Counted from the first letter of the stretch, positions 25,797 to 37,146 are shown. The stretch: 64,000 nt of DNA from Burhinus oedicnemus (GCA_008921705.1 VFFE01007258.1:1779223-1843222), one strand, 5' to 3'. Notes: generated by a model not told the origin, from the sequence alone. A program made the numbers and translations.

Positions 25797-25916
25797 AGAG
25801 AAGAGAAGAGAAGAGAAGAGAAGAGAAGAGAAGAGAAGAGAAGAGAAGAGAAGAGAAGAGAAGAGAAGAGAAGAGAAGAGAAGAGAAGAGAAGAGAAGAG
25901 AAGAGAAGAGAAGAGG
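25797..25916. repeat. (AAGAG)n pentanucleotide microsatellite, about 24 units
   Basis: An almost perfect AAGAG array of about 120 bp continues into a GAGA-rich stretch up to about 25965. Since five is not a multiple of three, every frame reads a repetitive peptide (EEKRR on plus, SSLLF on minus). All open frames here are artefacts. Confidence 0.97.
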
Positions 25917-26599
25917 AGAAACAGAGGGATAAAAAGAGAGAGAGAGCGCGCGAGAGAGAAAGAGATCACCGGTCCTGGTTCCAGCATTGGTCCAGCCAAT
26001 GGGGGGCATCTCTGGTTTGTAGAAGTGCTCCTCTGTGTAAAATCTCCTCAGGGGAAACAGTAGTTCCAAAGAGAGAGTGTGTTCCCCAGGAGCACTTATT
26101 CTCCCCTTTTATGTTCACCATATCAGTACGACCCGCCCCACTATTACAGTGACAGTTCTGTCTCAGGTTTCCCACCTCCCCAGGTGATGTGTAGCATGAT
26201 TTGGGTGGAGGGATGAGTGCTATAATCATATACATTTAGCATGATCTTGATAATCTTCATCAGCATATGCAGTGGTGTCAACTTTAATATACATTTTACA
26301 GATAATGAGGCAAAGGTCATCATCAGGCATAGTAGCCTTCTGAAGAAACAAAGAACTACACAGAGTCTTGTTATCTTGTTCTTGCTGAGAAAAAGCAGAG
26401 TCGTCCTGTCTCCCTCCTCCAGATCCAGGCAAGTTTCTTTCCCGCCTGAGTAAGCAGGTGTTAGCCTTATCAGTTCTTTGAGCATAAGGCCTACATTATT
26501 TGCCCCATGACTACAGCTACATTTCAAGGTACTTGTGAGTATTTGAGACATTCCTCAGTGAAACTCAGAGGACCTCCTCCTCCTCCCTTTTGTCTCTCA

Positions 26600-28045
26600 C
26601 GATTTGTTTTGGGGAATTTACAAGTTGACTCTTACATCAGCTAGCTAGCTATCTGTTCTCCACCCCTTGCAAATGGAGGGTCTCAGCTGATCTCTAAGAG
26701 AGAAGTAAAATATTAGCTTTTACTCCTCTTTTCTTGGTACAAGAAATGTTCTAGGGAGAATTTCCGCCCTTTAGAGCAACCAAACAACATGTTTGGCATA
26801 GCAGGAATCCTATGGCTAATTAAAACCAGTGGTCATTCACATAAGACAGATCTCTTTTCATGAAAGAAAGTGAAAGAAGAATGGAAGAATGAAAGAACAA
26901 ACTTAGGAGCATAGTCCAACCTTTCAAATGCATAAGTAGGAATAAGAATAGGATATTTGTAAAATGAGTGCTCTTCTCATGGAGAATTTCTGTTAGTGTT
27001 TGGGTTAAAAAAAGGAGTGGAGTGCAATTTGGGGAATGATTTCTATTTTATGCTATTGCATTTAACAGTTGCATGTTGAAGCTCTCCTCTTGCAAGTTCA
27101 TATATCTGTAAATAAATTTTTTAAAAAAACATTTTACACCTTCAAAATGCATCTGGGGATGAGAATGAGTGATGGTAGGTTATCAGTTCACTGCGAACGA
27201 GTGGTTCCCTCCTGTGCTAGAACAGGCATGGTCCGTGGATGCAAGAGCAGGAATTAATCAATGAAGACAGTGAGATGTCCACAATTGAGCACACTGATAT
27301 AGACCAAATAGAAGTTATTGGTTGGGTGAGGTGTGTGGCCTATGTTATAGAGGAATTCAGTACTTGGTCACAAATGATTTGTTTGGCCTGAAGATTTGTG
27401 ACTTCTCTTTAAAAGCAGTTTTCTTATTAGTGCTTTAATCCATATTTCCAAGGAAAACAGCTCTTCCCTTTAATCCTCAATTTACCTACAGCTAGATTTG
27501 TTCAGAGCACTTATGTTGTCCTTTTTGGAATGCTCCCAATTGAACACTTACATCCTAATTCCCTCAAAATTATCTATCCATCTCATTAGGACTTTTGAAA
27601 GCAGGACTGCATTCTGTGTATCTCTAGATGGATTTGGAATGGATCGGGGATCAAGTTGCATGGCGCTTTGACTATGCAGCAGTTTGCTTTTTGGGGCAGA
27701 GATGAGGAAAGGTCCCACAGAGCAGTAAAAAGAGACAAGTAAACAGTTGCCTGAATGTCTAGAACCAGTGTATTTTCCCTGACCAGATGCCTGCAGTCAG
27801 GGTATTTGATGTCACATCTCTTACTTTGATCTTAGATAGTAGTAAGCAGATCTTTTTTTACTGTGCATATTAACTTTTGTTGGCCACATGTGAAAGTAAA
27901 TGTATCGTACTCCAGCTCTTTGCTATCACCATGGAATAGAATGGGAATATTGTGAATGGTGGGACTGTGTAGTCACTATGCAGAGCATATGGACTGGCAA
28001 GCAATGCTAACACAGGCGCTGTTGTCCTCTTATTCCACATTTTGT
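26600..28045. other. Intergenic stretch between LTR elements
   Basis: No gene or repeat family recognised. A short GCTA repeat is at 26640-26653. Confidence 0.45.
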
Positions 28046-28133
28046 CCATACAGATACAGATATGGATACGGATACAGATATGGATATAGATACAGATACA
28101 GATATAGATATAAATACAGATACAGATACAGTT
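28046..28133. repeat. Imperfect (GATACA)n hexanucleotide microsatellite
   Basis: About 14 units of GATACA/GATATA/GATACG variants. The plus frame 27956-28153 reads it as an R-Y-rich string and is not a gene. Confidence 0.95.
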
Positions 28134-28598
28134 ATGTTTCTGTCAGTGAGTAAACAGGACAAGATCATATGCTTTGATCGATGTATTTATTCAACTGCAA
28201 CAATAAAAATGGAGACCAGGTGACTGTAGACAGGAAGTTTTCTGTTAATGGGGATGTCCTGGTTTGAGGTAAAACAGGACCAATTTTGTTCAGTAACTTT
28301 TCTTTTTAGCTAGGCCTCTTCTAACTGCTGAAATTAACAGCCTGTTGTGCAGAAAACTGTTCGCTCTCAGAGGGATAAGACCCATGTTTATAGTTGATGC
28401 CAAGGTATGGTACGCAGAGAGGCTCTTGCTTATACTTACTGCTATAACAACCAAGGGCAGCCAACTTTGTTACTTGCCCCGTTGGAGGGTTGGAAGCGGA
28501 AAAGCATAGAGGGGTCACACCTGTGGGGAGGAGCGGACAGGACAGGTGACCCAAAACTGACCAACAAGGGTATTCCATCCCATCTGCCTCATGCTCAG

Positions 28599-28606
28599 TA
28601 TAAAAG
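28599..28606 (+). promoter_or_regulatory. TATA box of the LTR
   Basis: TATAAAAG lies about 345 bp into the LTR. It is the expected core promoter for transcription of the element and of the frame at 29133, with initiation expected about 25-30 bp downstream, near 28630. Confidence 0.7.
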
Positions 28607-28849
28607 CTGAGGGATCAAAGGGTCAGCTCTCTTTCTTCAATGGCCGACGTCCTGGGAGGACTCTGTCTCTGCGTCTGCCTTTGATCCCGATCCTGAATCC
28701 AGATCCGGAATCCAGTTCCCGTCCATCACCGAGTCCAGTCTGGGACTTCCCCAGCACCTGCTGGTGACGTGATTGTCATCCTGGGAGCTTGATATGGTTT
28801 TGTATATATTTCATTATTTTTCTTTTTATTATTTTATTATCAATATTTC

Positions 28850-28855
28850 ATTAAA
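28850..28855 (+). promoter_or_regulatory. ATTAAA polyadenylation signal in the LTR
   Basis: The common AATAAA variant ATTAAA lies downstream of the presumed start of R and upstream of a T-rich stretch, as expected at an LTR R/U5 border. Confidence 0.5.
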
Positions 28856-28989
28856 GTAGTTTAGATCCTTCTAAACTTTTAAGTCTCTTTTTTCTCTCTC
28901 TTTCTTGCCTCCCAAGCGGAGCAGGAGAGAGAGAGCATCTGTCGTTCCACCGGATTGGGCCAATCTGGCCCAAACCACGACAGATTAAT

Positions 28990-29007
28990 TGGCGCCCAAT
29001 GTGGGGT
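28990..29007 (+). other. Primer-binding site, lysine-tRNA type
   Basis: TGGCGCCCAATGTGGGGT lies seven bases after the LTR end. It resembles the complement of the 3' end of tRNA-Lys(1,2), which from memory is TGGCGCCCAACGTGGGGC, with two mismatches. Such a site primes minus-strand DNA synthesis and points to an ERVK/betaretrovirus-like ancestry. Confidence 0.75.
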
Positions 29008-29132
29008 GCGGGCAACGGCCCGAGCAACAGCACTAGCAAAGGCTCGAGCAAGGGCTCGACCAGGCCTCTGATCAATTGCTTGAATAGTTTGAATTCCAGC
29101 TTGCTCAGAGTTTAGAACAGACAGCTTACATC

Positions 29133-29606
29133 ATGTCGTTCTTAAATGAAATGTTATATCGTGCCTTTAGAGAGCTTTGCTTAAAGTTAATTGATGCGAC
29201 TCTGTTTAACCTGCCGAATGTGATGAATGGTTTATTTACCTTTTGTGTTTTTATGCGAAGGTTTAAATGTGCTGTTTTGGTGTGGTTTGCAATTCAGATG
29301 TATAGCATGATTACTTGGATAACGGTTCTACCTGCATACCTTGGGCATCACATGATAGACTCTATTACTAATTACACTTTCGGTTTTACCTGGGGAAAGT
29401 ATACCTTGCCCTCTGATACTTATGCCAAAGTGACACCAACAGAGCTAGGGGATGGAAACCATTTGGGCTGTTTCGATAAGGATTGTTACCTTCTTAAGAT
29501 CATGACTTTGTTGTCGGTTTTCCTGAATGTGCTGCAGGGGTGGTTTTTTATGAAACATCGGTGCAGGATTAGCTATAGGGTCGCATGTGTCATAGCCAGT
29601 ATCTAG
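29133..29606 (+). CDS. Intact 157-codon frame after LTR and primer site; membrane-like, not Gag-like
   Basis: This frame starts with ATG about 125 bp after the primer-binding site, where a retroviral gag would start. It runs uninterrupted to TAG. The protein shows no Gag signs: no myristoylation start (MG), no proline-rich or PTAP/PPPY motif, no CCHC zinc knuckle. Instead it has hydrophobic segments at about residues 24-41 (weak), 46-70 and 119-140, with a final hydrophobic patch at 150-157. The loop between the second and third carries a potential N-glycosylation site at N80-Y-T and cysteines C113 and C118. I do not recognise it. It may be an accessory or captured protein of a non-autonomous LTR element, an internal deletion bringing an envelope-like segment forward, or a chance frame: its length alone is not beyond chance. 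Context and ATG position raise the odds that it is real. Confidence 0.45.
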   Translation: MSFLNEMLYRAFRELCLKLIDATLFNLPNVMNGLFTFCVFMRRFKCAVLVWFAIQMYSMITWITVLPAYLGHHMIDSITNYTFGFTWGKYTLPSDTYAKVTPTELGDGNHLGCFDKDCYLLKIMTLLSVFLNVLQGWFFMKHRCRISYRVACVIASI

Positions 29607-32572
29607 GGTTTCATCTTAGCAAGGACATTGCCACATTACTATATGCAGCCAGTATGTGTCTGTCCACCAATGGAGTCAGTGGGGGCCTGGCAGTTCCCAG
29701 GTTAAGTGACAGCTAAAAGACATGGTCTCCATCATCATTTAACTTAACTCCAGACTGATGAGATTCAGCCATTCCTTTCATTTCAAGATGAAAATCTTTT
29801 AACTGCGCTTCAAATAGAAGAAAGCTGCTCACTTTGTTTCTGACAGAAAACCCACCAGGGAAGAATAATTTTTGAAGTGGTAGAACAAAACAGTCTGTGC
29901 CATTTTTACTCACCCTAGTAAGATTAATTTCTTGCAGATCTATGCATTACACATCCAGAGGCTGAGTAACAGTTCCAAAGGAAACCAGAAGCAATGCATA
30001 AGTCAGCTTGACTTCTTTACAATGTTAGCATCATTTGGGTTTATAGTGCCTCATTAGCTGAATCAGAAATGCCACATAAGTCTAAAGTTACGACATCTCT
30101 TCCCCAAAAACTGGAGGAAAAAAAGGTGAAACAATTTTCATAGCGGTTAAAATCTCCTGTATTTGTTGTGTGTCGGGGAACCAGAGGCCAAATGCACTAC
30201 ATCTTTTCAGCTGAATTCAATTTGTGATTCTAGAATGGAGACTAGGCTTTTACTAATAAAGCTTGTGGTGAGGCTGAGAACAGAAAAGATAAGCCCTTTG
30301 CTCTTTTTGCTACTAATTTCTAGGACTGAAATAGGAAGTCTGAACTTTTGCAAAGGTGCAGAACAGCACTTTAGGATTTCTTGAATAGCCTATTCTTCTT
30401 AATGGGCTTTTAAAAATCTGTTCTGAGTGTTTTTCAAATTGTAGCCTATTTCAGCTTTTATCTAGCACTTCTACCTTTACTCTACACTAACTCTCATTGT
30501 GATAGCCAGACACTGTCTGCATTATACATCTGTGTTTCGGGGGAGGGTAGACGGAATTTTTGTTTTGTTTTGTTTTTTACCTAAGGCTTCACATCTTATA
30601 TTAGAATACCAAGACATTTACTGGCGTATGTATATTCACATTGCTAGTTGTTAAAATCAGTGTTCACGTTTAATCTTCATTGCAGTCCTAGGAGCAGATC
30701 CTTTTATGGGTTAATTTTTGTACTTGTCAGAAATTTTGATGAAGTGCTGACCACTTTATGTCAACAGAGCATTGTCTCTGCTCAGATCTAATGTTCCATC
30801 CATCTAGCCAGGAATTTTCTCATCTCTTCTTGAAGGAAAAATGGAGTTACAGGAAAGAGACAATATCCTCTGTAACTGTAAATCATTGTAGGATTGATTT
30901 TGGAGGGAGGAGGAGGTGGGGAGACAAAGATATAAAGGTTTATAAGAGTTGAGATATCTGGCCATAATAAGCAGGCAAAATAGGAATTTATTGTCGTGCA
31001 GTACCATATATTCCTTCTTTCAGGAAAGTTCTTTCTCACACAAAGGTGGCATCTATACGAGTAGGTAATGTGACTAGCCTGTATGTGTGGAGAAACTGTG
31101 GGGAGGAATTGCACTTAGCTCTCCCACCTGCCTCTATTCTGCCCGCAAATTTGGCCCTCTGAGGACAGTGGGAGCTCAATACACTAGAAAATGCCAATGA
31201 GCTGAATTAAAGTCAGGAAAGGGTGATTTCCTCATCAAAGTGTGCTAGCCTGAACAGAAAGGCATCAGTATTCAGTATGAAGTGATAACAGATTTAAAAG
31301 ATGTAGTCTAACTACCACTGCCAGGAGACAGCATAGGTGAATCATTCCTTGTCTGCTGCTGTAGAATAGAAATGACATTGTCCTGAAAGGCTGCATTGAA
31401 ATAGAACTTCGTATCTGTGCTTTGTGCTTTACAAAAAGTTGTGATACTTGGATGTTGCTGAACCAAAATTTTCTTTTAATTTCCTGTTGGGTTTTTTTTT
31501 ATGCCTATCTAAGTAAGTCAGAGAAGTTTTAGTACAGTGATATTTGCTAACAGGAGTTGTTGAAGGTGTCAGCATACTGTAATGCCTAGAGCAGGAAGCT
31601 ACAACTTAAACAGCCTCAGGGAAGGCTTTTAAAATGGGCTCCAGGATACCCAATAGACTGTTTTGAGGGTTGCTCTTGATTTTATTGAAGTTAAAAACAG
31701 AAAAGAATGAAAGGAAATATTTTCCCAGCAAATGTCTTTCTGAGTTGACCCTATAAATGTCTTACTCTCCAGTCTCTGCTGAATGAATAGCAAGGGAATC
31801 AACACTGTCAGCTGTGATGCAAGCAGAAATAAATAACAAAATATGAAAGAGAAACAGTTTTCAGTAGTTTAGTTGGGAACCATGAAAGTTACAGAATTAT
31901 GTGAGGCATGTAGAAATCTGCGCAGTTTCTTGGAAGGAGAAGCATAAGCTGGAAGCCTATTTCATTAAGTCTGTTTTTACCTCTTACTAGCTTTTAAGAG
32001 TGCAACAGTCTAGCATTTGAAACCCATAGTCACCTCATAATGTGGTGCTACTGTGGAATATCACTTTTGCATAGGTGAGGTGAGCATTGCTCAAGCGTTG
32101 CAAAAGTTGGGAAAGGTCTCAGCTATGAAATTTGGATACTGAAATGGTGATTCATAAAGATTTCTAAATGTCCAGGACTCTTTCTAGTTTTGCATAGAAT
32201 CAGCTCTTATAATGAGATAAACACTGAGCCATAATTTAGCTTCACTGTTACTACAAAAATAAATCAGAACTTACTTAACAACAATGGAAAAAGGCATGAT
32301 TTCTTATTCTTTCTAAGATGCTAAAAATGTGCAGAAATTTTCACTTTTAACTTCTGTTAGAATTGAAGAGGAGGGGAAATGTTTTTAATTTTTGAGACTT
32401 TTATCCATGTGTTATAAAGGTTGCTGCATTCCCCGGTGGAGTTCAGAATCATAACTTTTATTTATAGAAATGTAATGCTTCTGTACATTTGGTAAAGACC
32501 AGTTTGATTCTGAGCGAGGATAAGGAGGGTTGATCTAATGAGAGTCACTTATGTTCACAGCAAATAACAGAC

Positions 32573-32614
32573 AACTTGTAAATGAAAGCTCCCAACTTGT
32601 AAATGAAAGCTCCC
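32573..32614. repeat. Tandem 21-bp duplication
   Basis: AACTTGTAAATGAAAGCTCC plus one C is present twice in direct succession. Confidence 0.9.
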
Positions 32615-33813
32615 TGGAGAGTGGCATCAGTTCTTAGATGGACCAGGAAAGCAATATGAGTACTGCCTTATTTTCCTCATCTGTCTTTTTAGCTGTCTGT
32701 TAGTTTTGCAATACCAAATCAATTCATTAAGAGCGACATTCTGTAAGAAGAGTCTCATTGCCTATCAGTCATGCACTAAAAAACTATTGTTCAAGACCAC
32801 AGTGTCAGGCAAAATGGATGTACTCTATTTTACTCCTATCTCAAAGGTTGAGCTTCTGATGATGACTTGTGACTTCCTTAAGAGGGGTTACGTTTCAGAT
32901 ATTTCTGAGAACACAGAGTATCATCCTACGTACCTCAAAGAGGCTAAGGCACCAAGTCACTCTCTACCTGTTGAAGAATGATCAATTCTTACAATCAACA
33001 GGAAGCAAATGTCAATTTTCCCTGACACACTGCACATCCGACATTGATTTATTGCTCATGAAGTCCCTCTTCTTTCTCACTGCTGCTATTAGATTACCAG
33101 ACATCCTCACAGAAGAGTAGACCATTTTATTCCACATTATGGTGTCTAGTAAACTGAGGTAGGATGACATTAAAAAGCCGGGGATGAACTAACCATGTGG
33201 GACCTTCAAAAATTCAACCCCTGGCAGAGCTGACCTTGGTATGGCATACTAATGTCTGATTCTGAGTTTAGGATTGAATTAGAACTAATCATTGCAGGCA
33301 GCATTGCAAGGCAGACAAAACAAACAGCAACATTCAAATAAAGCTAAAGAAATTTGTCCTAAATAAGGAAGGATTGAATGAGTGGCTCTTTTTTTTATTG
33401 TTTTGTAATGAAAAATTTGGTTTTGTTACTGACCTATTGCTAAAGCCAGTAGCATTAAAATGGAACTGGAATGTTAATAACCTAAATATTTCTTTCTGAT
33501 GATTCAGGCTTAATGCACCTTTAATTAAATTTTTTGGAACAAGTGGTTTGCTTTTCTTGGAAAGGTGAAAAACGTTGATAATGATCCATTGCTAATTTAG
33601 GGATTGCATTTTTGTAACAATCAATGCAATTAGTGAAGGCTGCTTGGGTAGTTTGAAGCAAAATGTAATGTTAGAGCTTTGAAATGTTTTCTGTAATCTT
33701 GTTACATGTGTAACTCTTAGCAGGCTCCTAAAATGAGAGAGTGTTAACAGTAAGATGATTATTCTTTTTTGTTAATTTTCTCAGTGCTTTCCCTACAGCA
33801 AATACTGCCAGTA

Positions 33814-33818
<5 letters not shown>

Positions 33819-33845
<27 letters not shown>

Positions 33846-33866
33846 TAAAAGAAAGAAAAAATAAAG
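33819..33866. repeat. Poly-A / A-rich tract before the gap
   Basis: A run of about 26 A followed by AAAGAAAG-type sequence leads directly into the N-run. Confidence 0.9.
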
Positions 33867-34333
33867 NNNNNNNNNNNNNNNNNNNNNNNNNNNNNNNNNN
33901 NNNNNNNNNNNNNNNNNNNNNNNNNNNNNNNNNNNNNNNNNNNNNNNNNNNNNNNNNNNNNNNNNNNNNNNNNNNNNNNNNNNNNNNNNNNNNNNNNNNN
34001 NNNNNNNNNNNNNNNNNNNNNNNNNNNNNNNNNNNNNNNNNNNNNNNNNNNNNNNNNNNNNNNNNNNNNNNNNNNNNNNNNNNNNNNNNNNNNNNNNNNN
34101 NNNNNNNNNNNNNNNNNNNNNNNNNNNNNNNNNNNNNNNNNNNNNNNNNNNNNNNNNNNNNNNNNNNNNNNNNNNNNNNNNNNNNNNNNNNNNNNNNNNN
34201 NNNNNNNNNNNNNNNNNNNNNNNNNNNNNNNNNNNNNNNNNNNNNNNNNNNNNNNNNNNNNNNNNNNNNNNNNNNNNNNNNNNNNNNNNNNNNNNNNNNN
34301 NNNNNNNNNNNNNNNNNNNNNNNNNNNNNNNNN
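33867..34333. other. Assembly gap (467 N)
   Basis: Unresolved bases. The long minus frames across it consist almost wholly of X and are meaningless. Both gap edges are poly-A, and both show CCAGTAA next to the A-run. Confidence 0.99.
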
Positions 34334-34335
34334 CC

Positions 34336-34369
<34 letters not shown>

Positions 34370-36810
34370 TTGACAAAGGAAAACCAAAAGCATCTTTATT
34401 CTTTCCACTTTATGGCTGAGCATGTGAATGGTATGCTACTAAATCTTACTTTTTACATACAAATAAACATGGAAAAACAGAAAGTAAATTATCGATGCTT
34501 TTGAAGTTGATGGGAAAACTACCCTGACTTTATCAGAGGCCAGCGTGAACTCAGAATGAACTCTAAATGGCTGAAAGTTCAGTTCTGGCAGTAGATACTG
34601 AAAGCCCGGCTGGCTGGCTGGCTGGTATACCTCAGCATCCCACTAGTGCCTATTGACTTGCCTGTTACTTGCAGTCAAGGCTTAGATAACAATAGTGTTA
34701 GGATAATGATCTTGGATAGGATCTGCTCCAGAGGAGTCATATCCCCCTCATTTGCTATTTGCGTGAGGACAGTGAGGAAGGGAAAGCAGAAGAAAAAAAA
34801 GGAGGAATTGAAACCTTCTTCTGAATTTTCTTTTTCTAAGGGGGAAGAAGGTATATAGTCCTTAATGGGTGATGATAGACTCTTTATGGGGACTAACAGA
34901 AAAGCCTATCTTCAAGAGCCTATATTCAAGAATGTAACTGAGGAACTTTTTGCACTGCTCTGATATCTGCGGGAAAAGAGAAAAAACTGCTAGGAATATT
35001 GCTAACACAAAGGAGCTTCTGTTCTCATTAAAGTTCCCCCCATGCTGGCATATAGCGCAATTTGCTGCTATTCAGTGTTATTTCAATACCTGACACGGTG
35101 CATCAACAGGGAAAGAATCCTCCTGAACGGTAATCACTGGGCTATGGCAATGGATGGTGGTAATGGCTCCCCTGGGGCTGTGTTTGTAGACAGCATTAAG
35201 GTCTGCTGTGGTGTACCCAGTATTGCTTTGCTTAAGACAGAAGTGTTTGTACCAGTAAGATACCTTTAAAACAGAATTGGTATCCAATAAGACAGCATTT
35301 GTAAGATACTTCTGTTTTTTTCCAAACCAGATATTAGTGCCAACCAACCTCAGTGACAGGGTGCACCCACCTCTGAAATACCTGTTTGGTTAAGATTAAA
35401 TTTTGTTGCTTGTTGGGTGTTTTGTGAAACAAATACCAATGGCACATCTGCTTTCCAGGTACTCTTTGGTCCAGGAAATCAAGTGCTGCTGAATGTCATT
35501 AAATGCTCATGGTCTGGGAAAATCTTTAGCTTTGGGGATCTACATTCTTCCATGACACTATAAATGATAATAAATACATGCTTAGTACTGATAGATGTTA
35601 TAGTGAACTATTATTCTGTTTTTAACAATGCATAAAGGAAAGCAACCTCCAGAATGTGTGAAGAAACCCTGTAAGTTCCTGTTTACAGCCATGGATGGTG
35701 AGAAGGAGAGGGCTTGGGCTGGAGGCAGAATTACATTTTAGTGTATTCTGCTGATGTAGCAACAAACATCACTAACCAAAAAGTCCCAAACCTAGTTTTA
35801 CTTGTCCAAACAGTATAGTACATATATATGGACAGGCATTTCAGGAAGAGAGGAACGTTATAACCCAAAAAGAACCAAATTCAAACACATACTAATAAAG
35901 TTGACATAGATATTTATAATGAGTAGTTGAGGAAATATGTATTCTTTTAATGAATCGCTACTATAGAGAACGAATTTTCAGCTGCTCTGTAAGAAGCATG
36001 TGTACCAGTCATCAATAAGGTGTGCTGAAGTTGTCAGAAACCACCTTAGAGGAAACATAATTTAGAATCGTTAAGGATGTCAAATGACAATCTTGGGATG
36101 ACAACAAAAGCCTTGAAAATATAGGCACAGGGCCACAGAGAGGCCCTCAGACTATAAACACAGATGACTATTGATCACTTTGGATGCAACCTGGAGAGAA
36201 ACTGGTTTTAGAGGATAACAAAAAACTTATTGTTTGGCTTACCTGTGCTCATTAAAGTCAGTGAGGCCAAGGTGTGTATCCTGAAGAGTGTTGAAAACAG
36301 GAATCTCTTGCTGAAAGAAACTGTATATTGTGAAAAATGGTAATGCAAAACAGCAAATTTCTGTTAAACCTTTTGCCAAGCGCTGTGTGCAGGTAGCTTA
36401 ATCATGAATAGAATTGTCTATCAGCCCGTAAAAATTGACTGTAACTCATTATATAGGTGTCTTTAGATTGTTTTGCAAGTCTGCAAGACAAATCGCTGGG
36501 TTCACTGCTACCATGCTTCAGAAATAAACATGCAGAATTGATCAGTCTGATATCCGCTACTAGACTAATATACATACAAGTATCATCACTAAACAAAATT
36601 CTATCTGGGTGTTCAGTTAAGGTTTGGTTGATTACTTTTTGATCAATTAGTTTGGTTCTATGCTTTTGAGGACTGGATATTAAATCTGAATGCAACAGGA
36701 CTTTGGGAAGGGTTTCAGGGTTCAAAATTTCAGTCTGTATACACTGTCATAGACATTTTTTTCTCTCTAGATTTGGAAATAATGCCCTCTTAATATAGCC
36801 ACTGTGGCAA
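34334..36810. other. Intergenic stretch, no gene seen
   Basis: It starts with a poly-A run (34341-34366). A (GGCT)n tract is at 34606-34624. No exon or repeat family recognised. Confidence 0.45.
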
Positions 36811-37146
36811 ATCATCAGTGCTTATAAATATCTAAAGGGTAAATGTCAAGAGGATGGGTGTCAGTGGTGTCCAGTGACAGGACAAGGAGCGATGGGCACA
36901 AACTGGAACACAGGAAATTCCATCTCAACATGAGGAAAAACTTTTTTGCTTTGAGGGTGCCAGAGCACTGGAACAGGCTGGCCAGAGAGATTTTGGAGTC
37001 TCCTTCTCTGGAGATATTCAAAACCTGTCTGGATGCATTCCTGTCCAACCTGCTCTAGGTGAACCTGCTTTGGCAGGGGGTTGGACTAGGTGATCTCTGA
37101 AGGTCCCTTCCAACCCCTACCACTCTGTGATTCAGTGATTCTGTGA
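36811..37146 (+). mobile_element. CR1 LINE 3' fragment, plus strand
   Basis: The fragment begins within ORF2 at the codons for the LISAYKYLKG-type block and ends with the CR1 3' UTR (GGTTGGACTAGGTGATCTCT, GGTCCCTTCCAACCCC) and tail repeats TCTGTGATTCAGTGATTCTGTGA. The frame 36843-37058 encodes the usual C-terminal block with [35 protein letters not shown] and [17 protein letters not shown]. It is about 336 bp of a multi-kilobase element. Confidence 0.93.

Larger units (their letters stand above)
25462..26599 (-). mobile_element. LTR-like element with an internal (AAGAG)n expansion, minus strand
   Basis: On the minus strand the block ends GGAGCGTGACA (plus strand 25462-25472). Before that come, in order, a TATA-like CATAAAAGGGG (complement of 26104-26114), a long CTCTT array, three imperfect A/T-rich repeats, and a polyadenylation hexamer AATAAA (complement of 25586-25591) about 130 bp before the end. 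This order is that of an LTR. The start is uncertain. Candidates are TGTCACTG (complement of 26145-26152), TGTCTCAAAT (complement of 26541-26550) or TGAGAGAC (complement of 26592-26599). A purine tract on the minus strand (complement of about 26573-26594) could be a polypurine tract. No matching target duplication was found, so it may be truncated or a 3' LTR with lost internal DNA. Frames inside it, including 26144-26551 minus, are not convincing genes. Confidence 0.5.
28255..28982 (+). mobile_element. 5' LTR of an endogenous retrovirus-like element
   Basis: The 728-bp LTR starts TGTCCTGGTTTGAGG and ends CCAAACCACGACA. It has a strong TATA box (TATAAAAG at 28599-28606) and an ATTAAA polyadenylation signal at 28850-28855, giving U3, R and U5 parts in the normal order. 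A primer-binding site follows after 7 bases. Its first 10 and last 13 bases equal those of the solo LTR at 24874-25235 read on the minus strand, so the two families are related or share end requirements. The bases before it are ATGGGGA. No second LTR copy or matching target duplication is seen on the right, so the element is 3'-truncated. This is an old insertion of an animal retrovirus-like element and is described only as such. Confidence 0.85.
29607..33866. other. Element remnant grading into intergenic DNA, no gene seen
   Basis: The right border of the LTR element cannot be fixed. No pol-like protein, polypurine tract or second LTR follows the frame ending at 29606, and by about 29700 the sequence looks unique. 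The remainder is AT-rich DNA without a recognised exon. A tandem 21-bp duplication is at 32573-32614. Confidence 0.45.

Noticed and set aside
25770..26069. Three long frames across the AAGAG array (EEKRR on plus; SSLLF on minus, two frames)
   Set aside because: Any pentamer repeat lacking stop triplets is open in all frames; there is no coding signal beyond the repeat.
26144..26551. 135-codon minus frame, considered as a retroviral gene remnant
   Set aside because: No motif of Gag, protease, RT, integrase or envelope could be seen; it lies in the probable U3 part of an LTR.
33728..34423. Two minus frames of over 200 codons
   Set aside because: They consist almost wholly of N-derived residues between poly-T runs.
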